Origin: Bacillota bacterium
GTDB lineage: Bacteria; Bacillota; Clostridia; Oscillospirales; Oscillospiraceae
Assembly: GCA_023406225.1 (NCBI GenBank)
Contig: JAEXWS010000033.1
Coordinates: forward strand, 1 to 62,367
Length of the DNA stretch: 62,367 nt
Reading direction: 5' to 3'
Shown here: piece by piece, positions 48,059 through 55,900 of the stretch
Layout: the number at the start of each line of letters is the position of its first letter
Numbering within the stretch: the first letter of the stretch is position 1
Program-made: the position numbers and the translations under genes
The notes under the pieces: generated by a model
Seen by the model: only the letters and a program-made list of their open reading frames with translations
Databases searched by the model: none
What the model was told of the DNA's origin: nothing

Positions 48059-49422
48059 GAGAGCTTCATTACGACGCGGTGGTTATCGGCTTCGGCAAGG
48101 GCGGCAAGACCCTGGCGGGGAAGCTGGCGGAGAGCGGCAGGACCGTCGCGCTGGCGGAGATGGACGCGGGCATGTACGGCGGCACCTGCATCAACGTGGG
48201 GTGCATCCCCTCCAAGTCCCTTATCGCCAGCGCATCCCGGGTGGACCCCGCCGCGTCCGGAGCGGAGAAGGGCGCGGCCTTCCGCGCGGCGGTGGCGGAG
48301 AAGCGGCGGCTGACCGCCATGCTGCGGCAGAAGAACTTCGATAAGCTGGACCAGCTTGCAAACGTGGACATTTACACTGGGAAGGCCCGGTTTGCCGGTC
48401 CGCTCCGGGTGGAGGCGGCCCTGGAGGGGGAGACGGTCCTGCTGAACGCAAAGCAGGTCTTTCTCAACACCGGCTCCACCCCCCGCCTCCCGCCCATCAA
48501 GGGCCTGGGGGACACGCCGGGCGTTTACACCAGCCGGGAGCTGATGGACCTGGACGAGCGGCCGGGACGGCTGGTGGTCCTGGGCGGCGGCTATATCGGG
48601 CTGGAATTTGCCTCCATGTTCGCCGCCTTCGGCACCGCCGTCACCGTTTTGCAGGACAGCGGGGTGTTTCTGCCCAAGGAGGACGAAGACGTGGCCGCCG
48701 AGATCAAAAAGCTGCTGGAGGCCCAGGGGGTGGATATCCGCCTGAACGCCGGGACCCGCCGGGTGGAGCCCGGCCCGTCGGGCCCGGTGCTCACCGTGGA
48801 GCGGGAAGGCCGGGAGGAGCGGCTGGAGGCCGACGCCGTGCTGGTGGCCACCGGCCGGACGCCCAATACCGCCGGATTGAACTGTCCGGCGGCGGGCGTG
48901 GAGCTGACGCCCCGGGGCGCGGTGAAGGTGGACGCCCTGCTCCGCACCACCGCCCCCAACGTCTGGGCCATGGGCGACGTGGCCGGGGGCTTGCAGCACA
49001 CCTACGTCTCCCTGGACGATTCCCGCATCGTGTGGGCCCAGCTCTCCGGCGGCGGGACGCGCACCGCCGCTGAGCGGAAGAACGTGCCCTACAGCGTGTT
49101 TCTGCGCACGCCATACTCCCGCGTCGGCATGAACGAGCGGGAGGCCCGGGCGGCGGGGCGGAACGTGCGGGTCGTCCGAATGCCCGCCGCCGCCGTGCCC
49201 AAGGCCCAGGTGTTGAAAGCCTCGGCCGGTTTTTTGAAGGCGGTCCTGGACGCGGACAGCGGGGAGATCCTGGGGGCGATGCTGCTGTGCGAGGAGTCCT
49301 ATGAGACGATCAACGTGGTGAAGCTGGCCATGGACCTGGGCGCGGACTACACGGTCCTGCGGGACCAGATATTTACCCATCCCACCATGACCGAGGCGCT
49401 GAACGATCTGTTCGCGGGATGA
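48055..49422 (+). CDS. FAD-dependent pyridine nucleotide-disulfide oxidoreductase
   Basis: 455 residues, class I flavin disulfide reductase related to mercuric reductase, RclA and dihydrolipoyl dehydrogenase. FAD loop VIGFGKGGKTLAGKLAESG, redox-active disulfide GGTCINVGCIPSKS, NAD(P) loop VVLGGGYIGLEFASMFAAFG, second FAD contact NVWAMGDVAGGLQHTYVS, and the C-terminal dimer/active-site His-Glu in FTHPTMTEALND. There is no N-terminal lipoyl or heavy-metal domain, and no lipoate enzyme nearby, so it is probably a thiol or reactive-species reductase that feeds or protects this operon. The start overlaps the Rrf2 stop by 4 bp; last gene before a strong terminator. Confidence 0.88.
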   Translation: MRELHYDAVVIGFGKGGKTLAGKLAESGRTVALAEMDAGMYGGTCINVGCIPSKSLIASASRVDPAASGAEKGAAFRAAVAEKRRLTAMLRQKNFDKLDQLANVDIYTGKARFAGPLRVEAALEGETVLLNAKQVFLNTGSTPRLPPIKGLGDTPGVYTSRELMDLDERPGRLVVLGGGYIGLEFASMFAAFGTAVTVLQDSGVFLPKEDEDVAAEIKKLLEAQGVDIRLNAGTRRVEPGPSGPVLTVEREGREERLEADAVLVATGRTPNTAGLNCPAAGVELTPRGAVKVDALLRTTAPNVWAMGDVAGGLQHTYVSLDDSRIVWAQLSGGGTRTAAERKNVPYSVFLRTPYSRVGMNEREARAAGRNVRVVRMPAAAVPKAQVLKASAGFLKAVLDADSGEILGAMLLCEESYETINVVKLAMDLGADYTVLRDQIFTHPTMTEALNDLFAG

Positions 49423-49426
49423 CGGG

Positions 49427-49463
49427 AAACAGGACCGGCCCCCTGGCGGGGCCGGTCCTGTTT
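49427..49463 (+). terminator. Intrinsic terminator of the redox operon
   Basis: AAACAGGACCGGCCCC-CTGGC-GGGGCCGGTCCTGTTT, a 16-bp perfect stem, usable in both directions between convergent genes. Confidence 0.88.
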
Positions 49464-49512
49464 CGTGCGGCCGTTCGGAGCCGGGCGGCGCGGGGGAACG
49501 CGGGTCCCCGCT

Positions 49513-50208
49513 TTACCAGCGGTCGGGCCAGCACACCCCGTCCCCGTCCTCCCGGAAGGGCTCCGGATCCACGCCCGCCATCTCCCGGCGGACGGCCTCC
49601 GCCACGTCCGGCACGGTGGTTGGACCGTAATCCGCGAAGGCGGCGCTGCTCAGCAGCACCGCGCCCACCCGCTCCATGTCCGCCAGGTTCGCCCGCTGGA
49701 TCTCCTCCGTCTGGGAGGAGCAGCAGTCCGTGAGGACCACGGTGTTATACTCCAGGGCGATGGCGTCGTAGCCGGTGGTGCGGATGCAGTTGGGGGTGGT
49801 GGTCCCCGCCAGGATGACCGTGCGCACGTCCAGCCGCCGGAGGATGAGGTCCAGCTCCGTCTGGAAAAAAGCGCTCCACCGGGGCTTCCAGATCGTATAG
49901 TCCCCGGGCTTGGGGCGCAGGGCCCGGGGCGCCTGGGCGCTGTTGGGGCCCGTGGAGGCGGGCATGCAGGCCCGTCCCCCCGCCTTCCAGGGCGCGTAGC
50001 GGGTCAACTCCACGTCGCTGCCGTCGGCGCGGTAGATGCGCTTGACGAAAAACACGGGGATGCCCTTGGCCCGGGCCAGGTCCAGCGCCCTGGCGCAGGC
50101 GGGGACCGTCGCCTGGGCGCCCTGGATGCAGTGGCCGCCCCGGGGGTCCACGAAGCCGTTTTCCATGTCGATCAGCAGCAGCGCCGACCGGGTGGGATTG
50201 GATGTCAT
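49513..50208 (-). CDS. Cysteine hydrolase, isochorismatase-like
   Basis: 231 residues of the isochorismatase-like hydrolase fold with the Asp-Lys-Cys triad: Asp in ALLLIDMENGF, Lys in YTIWKPRWSAF, and nucleophilic Cys in AGTTTPNCIRTTGYDA. Members include nicotinamidase, N-carbamoylsarcosine amidase, ureidoacrylate hydrolase and biuret hydrolase. The sequence does not clearly match nicotinamidase (the metal-binding DxHxxxH is absent), so an amidase for an N-carbamoyl or similar compound is more likely. The start at 50208 has AAAGGAGGGCTTCTTCT in front. Single gene, convergent with the redox operon and divergent from the response regulator. Confidence 0.85.
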   Translation of the reverse strand: MTSNPTRSALLLIDMENGFVDPRGGHCIQGAQATVPACARALDLARAKGIPVFFVKRIYRADGSDVELTRYAPWKAGGRACMPASTGPNSAQAPRALRPKPGDYTIWKPRWSAFFQTELDLILRRLDVRTVILAGTTTPNCIRTTGYDAIALEYNTVVLTDCCSSQTEEIQRANLADMERVGAVLLSSAAFADYGPTTVPDVAEAVRREMAGVDPEPFREDGDGVCWPDRW

Positions 50209-50291
50209 AGAAGAAGCCCTCCTTTTCTTGTCCCCTTTAGAGTACCACGCGGAGCCCCGTTCGTCCAGGGGGGGCGTCCGGTCCCCGCGGG

Positions 50292-50320
50292 TTGACTTTT
50301 TTTCGCCGCAATGCTACCCT
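50292..50320 (+). promoter_or_regulatory. Possible promoter of the BceRS-like genes
   Basis: TTGACT (50292-50297) and TACCCT (50315-50320) with a 17-bp spacer, about 35 bp before the response regulator start; the -10 is poor. Confidence 0.4.
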
Positions 50321-50353
50321 CAATATAAAACGCGCCGAAGGGAGGAACGCCGG

Positions 50354-51028
50354 ATGTACCGCATTTTCATCGTGGAGGACGACGCCGCCATCTCCGGCGT
50401 GATGCAGCGCCATCTGGAGAGCTGGGGCGACGCTGTCCGCTGCTGCGAACGCTTTGACCGGGTGCTGGAGGAATTTGCCGCCTTTGACCCCCATGTGGTG
50501 CTGCTGGACGTCTCCCTGCCTTTTTTCAACGGCTATCACTGGTGCCGGGAGATCCGAAAGGTCTCCAAGGTCCCCATTTTGTTCATCACCTCCGCGTCGG
50601 ACGATGTGAACGTGGTGATGGCCATGCAGATGGGCGGAGACGACCTGCTGGCCAAGCCCTTCGATCTCCAGGTCCTCTCCGCCAAGGTCCAGGCCATGCT
50701 GCGCAGGGCCTATGACTTCGGCCCGTCCGCCCGGCTGCTCTCCTGGGGACGGGCGGTGATGGACCTTTCCGCGGGGACCCTCTTTGTGGACGGCGGGCGG
50801 GTGGACCTGACCCGCAACGAGTTCCGTATCCTGCAGATGCTGCTGGAGCACAAGGGCGAGGTGGTCAGCCGGGAGGCCATCATGACCCGGCTGTGGGAGT
50901 CGGACAGCTTCGTGGATGAGAACACCCTCTCCGTGAACGTGGCCCGGCTGCGGAAAAAGCTGGACGCCGCCGGACTGCCGGACGCCGTCCGCACGAAAAA
51001 GGGCGCGGGCTACTGGATGGAGGGATAG
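50354..51028 (+). CDS. OmpR-family response regulator, BceR-like
   Basis: 224 residues: receiver with FIVEDDAAISGVM, phospho-Asp in VVLLDVSLPFFNG and the switch Lys in DLLAKPFDL; then a winged-helix DNA-binding domain with VDLTRNEFRILQMLLEH, REAIMTRLWESDSFVDENTL and TKKGAGYWMEG. The VSLP(F/Y)FNG(Y/F)xWC pattern is typical of BceR-like regulators that respond to cell-wall antibiotics. ATG 50354 has GGGAGGAACGCCGG in front. It is directly followed by its kinase and by an ABC transporter of the Bce type, so it probably activates those transporter genes. Confidence 0.93.
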   Translation: MYRIFIVEDDAAISGVMQRHLESWGDAVRCCERFDRVLEEFAAFDPHVVLLDVSLPFFNGYHWCREIRKVSKVPILFITSASDDVNVVMAMQMGGDDLLAKPFDLQVLSAKVQAMLRRAYDFGPSARLLSWGRAVMDLSAGTLFVDGGRVDLTRNEFRILQMLLEHKGEVVSREAIMTRLWESDSFVDENTLSVNVARLRKKLDAAGLPDAVRTKKGAGYWMEG

Positions 51029-51031
51029 GGG

Positions 51032-52012
51032 ATGCTGCTGGCCTATTTGAAGCGGCAGTACAAGCTGCTGCTGCTTTTGGCGGGGGCGGTGTGCGTATTC
51101 GCCGCGGTGTTCTCCCTGTACGCGCTGCCGGTGGAGGCGGTGGCCTACGCCGGGGCGCTTTGTCTGGCGCTGGGGGCGATCCTCTTCGCCGTGGGCTACG
51201 TGCGCTTTGTCCGGCGGCACCGGACGCTTTGCGGCCTGCTGCGCCGGGCGGGGGAGACGGTGCTCCCCCTGCCTCCGGCCTCCGGGCTTCTGGAGGAGGA
51301 CTACCAGGCCCTGCTGGGGGCCGTGTGCGCGGACCGGGCCCGCCTGGCGGCGGAGAACGGCCGCCGCCTTCAGGACATGACGGATTACTACACCCTCTGG
51401 GCCCATCAGATCAAAACTCCCATCGCCGCCGCGGGGCTGCTGCTTCAGGAGGAGACGCCCCGGACGGCGGAGGTGGAGGCGGAGCTTCTCAAGATCGAAC
51501 AGTATGTGGAGATGGTGCTCTCCTATTTGCGGCTGGACAGCCCCGCCACGGACTATCTGCTGCGGGCCTGCGGGCTGGACGGCGTCGTGCGCCAGGCCGT
51601 GCGGAAGTACGCCAGGCTCTTTATCCTGAAAAAGATCGCCCTGGATTTCCGCGAGACGGGAAAGACCGTGCTGACGGACGAAAAGTGGCTGCTGTTCGTG
51701 GTGGAACAGGTGCTTTCCAACGCGCTGAAGTACACCCCCGCCGGGGGAAGCATCCGCATCTACGGCGACGGGGACACCCTGGCCGTGGCGGACAGCGGCA
51801 TCGGCATCCGGGAGGAGGACCTGCCCCGGGTGTTCGAGCAGGGCTTCACCGGATACAACGGCCGGGAGGACAAGAAATCCACCGGCATCGGGCTGTACCT
51901 GTGCCGCCGGGTGATGGAGCGGCTGAACCACGGCATCTCCATCACGTCCCGGCCCGGGCAGGGGACCATCGTGCGGCTGGACCTGGGGCGTGAGGAGACG
52001 GTGATGGAGTAG
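51032..52012 (+). CDS. Intramembrane-sensing histidine kinase, BceS-like
   Basis: 326 residues with two N-terminal membrane helices (about 12-30 and 35-56) joined by only a few external residues, which is the hallmark of intramembrane-sensing kinases that take their signal from the partner ABC permease. The phospho-acceptor box is TLWAHQIKTPIAA; the ATPase part has ALKYTPAGGSI, ADSGIGIREEDL and STGIGLYLCRRVM. It lies 4 bp after the response regulator. It should phosphorylate that regulator when the BceB-like permease binds a peptide antibiotic. Confidence 0.93.
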   Translation: MLLAYLKRQYKLLLLLAGAVCVFAAVFSLYALPVEAVAYAGALCLALGAILFAVGYVRFVRRHRTLCGLLRRAGETVLPLPPASGLLEEDYQALLGAVCADRARLAAENGRRLQDMTDYYTLWAHQIKTPIAAAGLLLQEETPRTAEVEAELLKIEQYVEMVLSYLRLDSPATDYLLRACGLDGVVRQAVRKYARLFILKKIALDFRETGKTVLTDEKWLLFVVEQVLSNALKYTPAGGSIRIYGDGDTLAVADSGIGIREEDLPRVFEQGFTGYNGREDKKSTGIGLYLCRRVMERLNHGISITSRPGQGTIVRLDLGREETVME

Positions 52013-52013
52013 C

Positions 52014-52029
52014 CTTACGGAATCGTAAG
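52014..52029. promoter_or_regulatory. Candidate BceR-type binding site
   Basis: CTTAC-GGAATC-GTAAG, a 5-bp inverted repeat at the kinase stop, about 100 bp upstream of the ABC transporter genes, with a further CTGTAAGC half-site near 52043. The position upstream of a TACAAT -10 (52083-52088) fits an activator site. Confidence 0.5.
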
Positions 52030-52033
52030 AAAC

Positions 52034-52078
52034 AAAGCCGGACTGTAAGCCAAAACGATGGCGGACGGTCCGGCTTTT
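52034..52078 (+). terminator. Terminator or attenuator between kinase and ABC transporter genes
   Basis: AAAGCCGGAC pairs with GTCCGGCTTT across a 24-base loop and is followed by TTTT. It would separate the two-component genes from the transporter genes, which then depend on their own promoter. Confidence 0.6.
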
Positions 52079-52117
52079 CGGGTACAATGGTCCCATGAAG
52101 GAACGGGAGGAACCGAT

Positions 52118-52885
52118 ATGCCGATTTTGGAAGTGCAGCATCTGCAAAAAATTTACACCACCCGCTTCGGCGGCAACCAGGTGGAGGCTCTGCAAAACGT
52201 CAATTTCTCCGTGGAGCCGGGAGAGTACGTGGCCATCATGGGGGAGTCCGGCTCCGGCAAGACCACCCTGCTCAACATTCTGGCGGCCCTGGACCGCCCC
52301 ACGGCGGGGGAGGTTTTGCTGAACGGCAAGGCCCTGTCCGATATCCGGGAGCGGGATTTAGCGGCCTTCCGCCGGTCCCACCTGGGGTTCGTGTTTCAGG
52401 ACTTCAACCTGCTGGACACCTTCTCCATCCAGGACAACATCTTTTTGCCCCTGGTGCTGGCGGGGGTGGACTTCCGGGAGATGCGCAGGCGGCTGGAGCC
52501 CATCGCGAAGCAGCTTGGCATCGGGGACATTTTATCCAAGTACCCCTACGAGGTCTCAGGCGGGCAAAAGCAGCGGACGGCGGTGGCCCGGGCCCTCATC
52601 ACCGGCCCCCAGATCGTGCTGGCCGACGAGCCGACGGGGGCGCTGGACTCCCGGGCGTCCGACCACCTGCTGGACCTCTTCGGGGAGATCAACGCCGCGG
52701 GGCAGACGGTGCTGATGGTGACCCACTCCGTGAAGGCGGCCAGCCACGCGGGACGGGTGCTGTTTCTGCGGGACGGCCAGGTGTACCACCAGCTCTACCG
52801 GGGCGGCGAGAGCCTGGAGAGCCAGTTCCGCCGCATCTCCGACACGCTGACGGTGCTGGCGGGAGGCGGTGAGTCCCATGCGTAA
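52118..52885 (+). CDS. ABC transporter ATP-binding protein, BceA-like
   Basis: 255 residues. Walker A GESGSGKTT, Q-loop VFQDFNLLDTF, signature VSGGQKQR, Walker B IVLADEPTGALD, and the H-loop VTHS. It belongs to the MacB/LolD-related subgroup that pairs with FtsX-type permeases; the TTLLNILAALDRPTAGEVLL block is characteristic. Predicted to drive removal or target-protection against peptide antibiotics with the permease encoded next (overlap of 8 bp). The ATG at 52118 follows CGGGAGGAACCGAT. Confidence 0.95.
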   Translation: MPILEVQHLQKIYTTRFGGNQVEALQNVNFSVEPGEYVAIMGESGSGKTTLLNILAALDRPTAGEVLLNGKALSDIRERDLAAFRRSHLGFVFQDFNLLDTFSIQDNIFLPLVLAGVDFREMRRRLEPIAKQLGIGDILSKYPYEVSGGQKQRTAVARALITGPQIVLADEPTGALDSRASDHLLDLFGEINAAGQTVLMVTHSVKAASHAGRVLFLRDGQVYHQLYRGGESLESQFRRISDTLTVLAGGGESHA

Positions 52886-54818
52886 GACCGGCTTTTTTCC
52901 CCGGCTGGCCCTCATCAACCTGCTGCGCAACGGCCGGTACTATGGGCCGTACCTGCTCTCCTGCGGCGGCACGGCGGCCATGTTTTACATCCTGCGCTTC
53001 CTGACGTGGAGCGAGGGCATCCGCAGCGTGGGCCGGGGCGCGGCCTATCTGGAGACCATGATGGGCATCGGCTGCTTCGTGGTGGCGCTGTTCGCGGCGG
53101 TGATCCTGCTGTACGCCAACAGCTTCGTTATGAAGCGGCGGCAGCGGGAGCTGGGGCTTTACAACGTGCTGGGCCTGGAAAAGCGCCATATCGCCTGGGT
53201 CATGGTCTGTGAGACGCTGTTTTGCGCGGCCGCCGCCCTGTTGGGCGGCCTGCTGGCGGGGGTCTTGCTCTCCAAGCTCATTTTGCTGCTGCTGCTCAGG
53301 CTGGTGCGTCTGCCGGTGTCCTTCGGCTTTTCGGTGAGCGGCCATGGGCTTTTGGAGACGGCGGCGCTCTTTGGCGTGCTGTTTGGGCTGACGCTCCTGT
53401 GCAACCTGGTCCGCCTGGGCCGGTCCAATCCCATCCAGCTGCTGCGAAGCGGGCAGACCGGAGAGCGGGAGCCCCGGACAAAGCGCCTCCTGGCCCTGCT
53501 GGGCCTCGCGGCCCTGGGCGGGGGATACGCCATCGCCCTCACGGTGCAAGATCCCGTGGAGGCGCTGACGCTGTTTTTCGTGGCGGTGCTGCTGGTGATC
53601 GCGGGCACGTACTGCCTGTTCACCGCCGGTTCCGTGGCCTGGCTGAAGCATCTGCGGAACAAGCCCGCATATTACTATCAAACCCGGCATTTCACCGCCG
53701 TCTCCGGGATGCTGTACCGGATGAAGCAAAACGCCGTGGGCCTTGCCAACATCTGCATCCTGGCGTCCATGGTGCTGGTGACGGTATCCGGCACCGTGTG
53801 TTTGTACCTGGGGGCGGAGGTCTCCCTGGACCGCATGTATCCCAACGACATCCTGGTGACGCAGACGCTGGAGGAGGGGACCGACACGGCGGACACGCTC
53901 CGTCAGGCGCGGGCCGCGGCTGCGGCCACGGGCCGCCGGGTGCGGCTGCTGGAGTATGAAACGGCCGCGTCCTTCCACGCGCGCTACAGCGGAAACACCC
54001 TGCTGACGGATCTGAACGCGGAGGGAACGCTTGTGCGGGTGACGGTGCTGACGGCGGAGGAGTACGGGCGGCTGACCGGGGAGACCGTCTCCCTGGAGGA
54101 GGGGGAGGTGCTGGCCTGCGCCCCGGCCCTCCACCTGCCGGAGACGGTCTACTGGGGCGGGACGGCCATGCAGGTCAAAGACCTGCTGGACGCGTTTCCC
54201 GCCGGGGACTTCGCCATGGTCAGCAATGTGGCCGACGTGGGCCTGGTGGCGGACGGAGCGCTGGCGGAGGCGCTGACGGAGACGGATATAGCCCGCAGGA
54301 CCTTCCGCATCCGCATGGACCTGGACGGGACCGACGCGGAGAAGCTGGACTGCGCGGAGGCGCTGCTGGCGGGGTCCGACGGGGCCTACGGCGTCACCAG
54401 CCGCCAGGATATGGCGGCGGAGTTTTACACCATGTACGGCGGCTTTTTGTTCCTGGGCGTTTTTCTGGGGGTGCTGTTTTTGATGACCACGGTGCTCATC
54501 ATCTACTACAAGCAGATCTCCGAGGGGTACGAGGACCAGCGCCGCTACCGGATCATGCAGCAGGTGGGCATGACGCGGCAGGAGGTCCGGGCCTCCGTCC
54601 GCAGCCAGGTCTTGCTGGTGTTCTTTCTGCCCCTGGGGGCGGCGGGGCTGCACATTCTGGCCGCGTTCCCCATGCTCTCCCACATTCTGGAGCTGTTTGG
54701 GCTGTATAACGTGCCGCTGTTCGCCGCCTGCACGGCGGGGACGCTGCTGGCCTTCTGCGCCGCCTACGCGCTGATCTTCGCCCTGACGGCCCGGACGTAC
54801 GACCGCATCGTGAGCTGA
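52878..54818 (+). CDS. FtsX-like ABC permease, BceB-like
   Basis: 646 residues with ten predicted membrane segments: one near residue 20-40, three between about 55 and 170, four between about 200 and 310, and the last three after about 520; a large external domain of about 200 residues lies between segments seven and eight, the layout of BceB. ALINLLRNGRYYGPYLLSCG opens the chain, RRQRELGLYNVLGLEKRHI and RRYRIMQQVGMTRQEVRASV are the two coupling segments of FtsX-type permeases. ATG 52878 is preferred to GTG 52869 because GGGAGG then has usable spacing. It senses and handles peptide antibiotics together with BceA and signals to BceS. Confidence 0.93.
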   Translation: MRKTGFFPRLALINLLRNGRYYGPYLLSCGGTAAMFYILRFLTWSEGIRSVGRGAAYLETMMGIGCFVVALFAAVILLYANSFVMKRRQRELGLYNVLGLEKRHIAWVMVCETLFCAAAALLGGLLAGVLLSKLILLLLLRLVRLPVSFGFSVSGHGLLETAALFGVLFGLTLLCNLVRLGRSNPIQLLRSGQTGEREPRTKRLLALLGLAALGGGYAIALTVQDPVEALTLFFVAVLLVIAGTYCLFTAGSVAWLKHLRNKPAYYYQTRHFTAVSGMLYRMKQNAVGLANICILASMVLVTVSGTVCLYLGAEVSLDRMYPNDILVTQTLEEGTDTADTLRQARAAAAATGRRVRLLEYETAASFHARYSGNTLLTDLNAEGTLVRVTVLTAEEYGRLTGETVSLEEGEVLACAPALHLPETVYWGGTAMQVKDLLDAFPAGDFAMVSNVADVGLVADGALAEALTETDIARRTFRIRMDLDGTDAEKLDCAEALLAGSDGAYGVTSRQDMAAEFYTMYGGFLFLGVFLGVLFLMTTVLIIYYKQISEGYEDQRRYRIMQQVGMTRQEVRASVRSQVLLVFFLPLGAAGLHILAAFPMLSHILELFGLYNVPLFAACTAGTLLAFCAAYALIFALTARTYDRIVS

Positions 54819-54820
54819 AA

Positions 54821-54965
54821 AAGGGCCTGTTGCAAAATAGGAATTTCAAAAAACAAGCTGCGCAAAAAGTGATGGAGAACTTCATTTTTAGAAGTTCTCC
54901 ATCACTTTTTTTAATAGAGCTATCTTTGATTTGGGGCTAAAATCTGCGTTTTGCAACAGGCCCTT
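54821..54965. mobile_element. MITE-like element with 17-bp perfect terminal inverted repeats
   Basis: AAGGGCCTGTTGCAAAA (54821-54837) is repeated in exact inverted form at 54949-54965. The ends resemble the GGxxCTGTTGCAAA tips of IS6-family elements. The interior has no gene but contains a 20-bp perfect hairpin (54864-54910: AAAAAGTGATGGAGAACTTC, 7-base loop). The element starts 3 bp after the permease stop and could also act as its terminator. No direct target duplication is obvious. Confidence 0.7.
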
Positions 54966-54970
54966 CAGCT

Positions 54971-55040
54971 TGTCGAAAAAGCCTCGCAGAGTTCGCGCCC
55001 GGAGGCGCGAAGAAGATCAAATCCATTTTTTCCGACGACA
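54971..55040. repeat. Nested inverted repeats next to the MITE-like element
   Basis: TGTCG-AAAAA (about 54971) is mirrored by TTTTTTCCGACGACA (about 55026-55040), and inside it TTCGCGCC-CGGA-GGCGCGAA (54992-55011) forms a hairpin. The minus-strand methyltransferase gene ends at 55076, so this may be its terminator, or a second remnant element. Confidence 0.45.
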
Positions 55041-55075
55041 TGTGCGCCGGAGAAGGGACGGCCCGCCGCCGGTCC

Positions 55076-55900
55076 TCATTCCGATTTTTGAAACACGTGG
55101 ATGCGGAAGGCGGTGCGCACAGAGAGCCGGTCCAGCGCCGCCAGCCGCGCCGCCCCGGCCTTCGGCGTTTTCCAATAATAGGGCGTCATTTGAAACAGCG
55201 CCGCGATATCCGCCCGGCAGGGCAGGTCGATCCGCCCCTCCACCGGGACCACCGCCTCGTAGGAAAAGCCCCCGTAAGGCGTTTCCTTCTCCTCGTTGGG
55301 ATAGGGCCGGTCATAGAGGACCTCCTTCAGCTCCCACAGGTGGTCCGCCGCGGGCACCACGTACAAAAACGAGCCGCCGGGGCGGAGGACCCGCCGGAAC
55401 TCGTCCAGCGCCAGGGGGGAGAAGCAGTCCAGCAGCAGCTCCACGCTCCCGTCCCCCAAGGGCAGGTGGTAGGAGGAGGCCACGGCGAACTCCACGCCCT
55501 TTTCCAGCTTCGCGGCGGAGCGGAGGATGGGCTTGGAGATGTCGGTCCCCGCCATCCGGGGCGTTTTTCCCGCCTGGATGAGGGCCCGGTAGATGCCCGC
55601 GGTGTAATATCCCTCCCCGCAGCCCGCGTCCAGCACCGCCGGGGCCGCTCCGGTATGGGAGAGGGCCAGGGCGCACAGCGCGTCCAGCAGGGGGCGGTAA
55701 TACCCCTTGGAGAGAAAGGCCCGCCGAGCCGCGGCCATGCCCTTGTCGTCCCCGGGGGCGGCGGAGTGCTTTTGGTTGGGGGGCAACAGATAGGTATAGC
55801 CCTCTTTGGCGATGTCGTAGCTGTGGCCGGCGGGGCAGCGGCAGGCCCGCGCCTCCCGCGTCAGCGGCGCTTTGCAGACGGGGCAGCAAAAAAGGCTCAT
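55076..55900 (-). CDS. 23S rRNA (guanine-N1)-methyltransferase, RlmA-like
   Basis: 274 residues. An N-terminal zinc finger (FCCPVCKAPL and ACRCPAGHSYD, four Cys/His ligands) is followed by GYTYLLPPNQKHSAAPGDDK, the RlmA-family linker, and a SAM-binding Rossmann fold with VLDAGCGEGYYT and GTDISKPILR. RlmA-type enzymes methylate G745 or G748 of 23S rRNA; the latter subclass gives low-level tylosin resistance. ATG 55900 is chosen because it overlaps the stop of the MATE gene (ATGA). The chain ends with FRIHVFQKSE. Coupled with a drug exporter, a protective role is possible. Confidence 0.88.
   Translation of the reverse strand: MSLFCCPVCKAPLTREARACRCPAGHSYDIAKEGYTYLLPPNQKHSAAPGDDKGMAAARRAFLSKGYYRPLLDALCALALSHTGAAPAVLDAGCGEGYYTAGIYRALIQAGKTPRMAGTDISKPILRSAAKLEKGVEFAVASSYHLPLGDGSVELLLDCFSPLALDEFRRVLRPGGSFLYVVPAADHLWELKEVLYDRPYPNEEKETPYGGFSYEAVVPVEGRIDLPCRADIAALFQMTPYYWKTPKAGAARLAALDRLSVRTAFRIHVFQKSE

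Noticed and set aside
49513..50208. Nicotinamidase
   Set aside because: The triad Asp-Lys-Cys is present but the metal-binding DxHxxxH of nicotinamidases is absent, so only the general isochorismatase-like family is claimed.
54819..55075. Complete insertion sequence with transposase
   Set aside because: No open frame of transposase type is present between or near the inverted repeats; only a short element and hairpins are seen.
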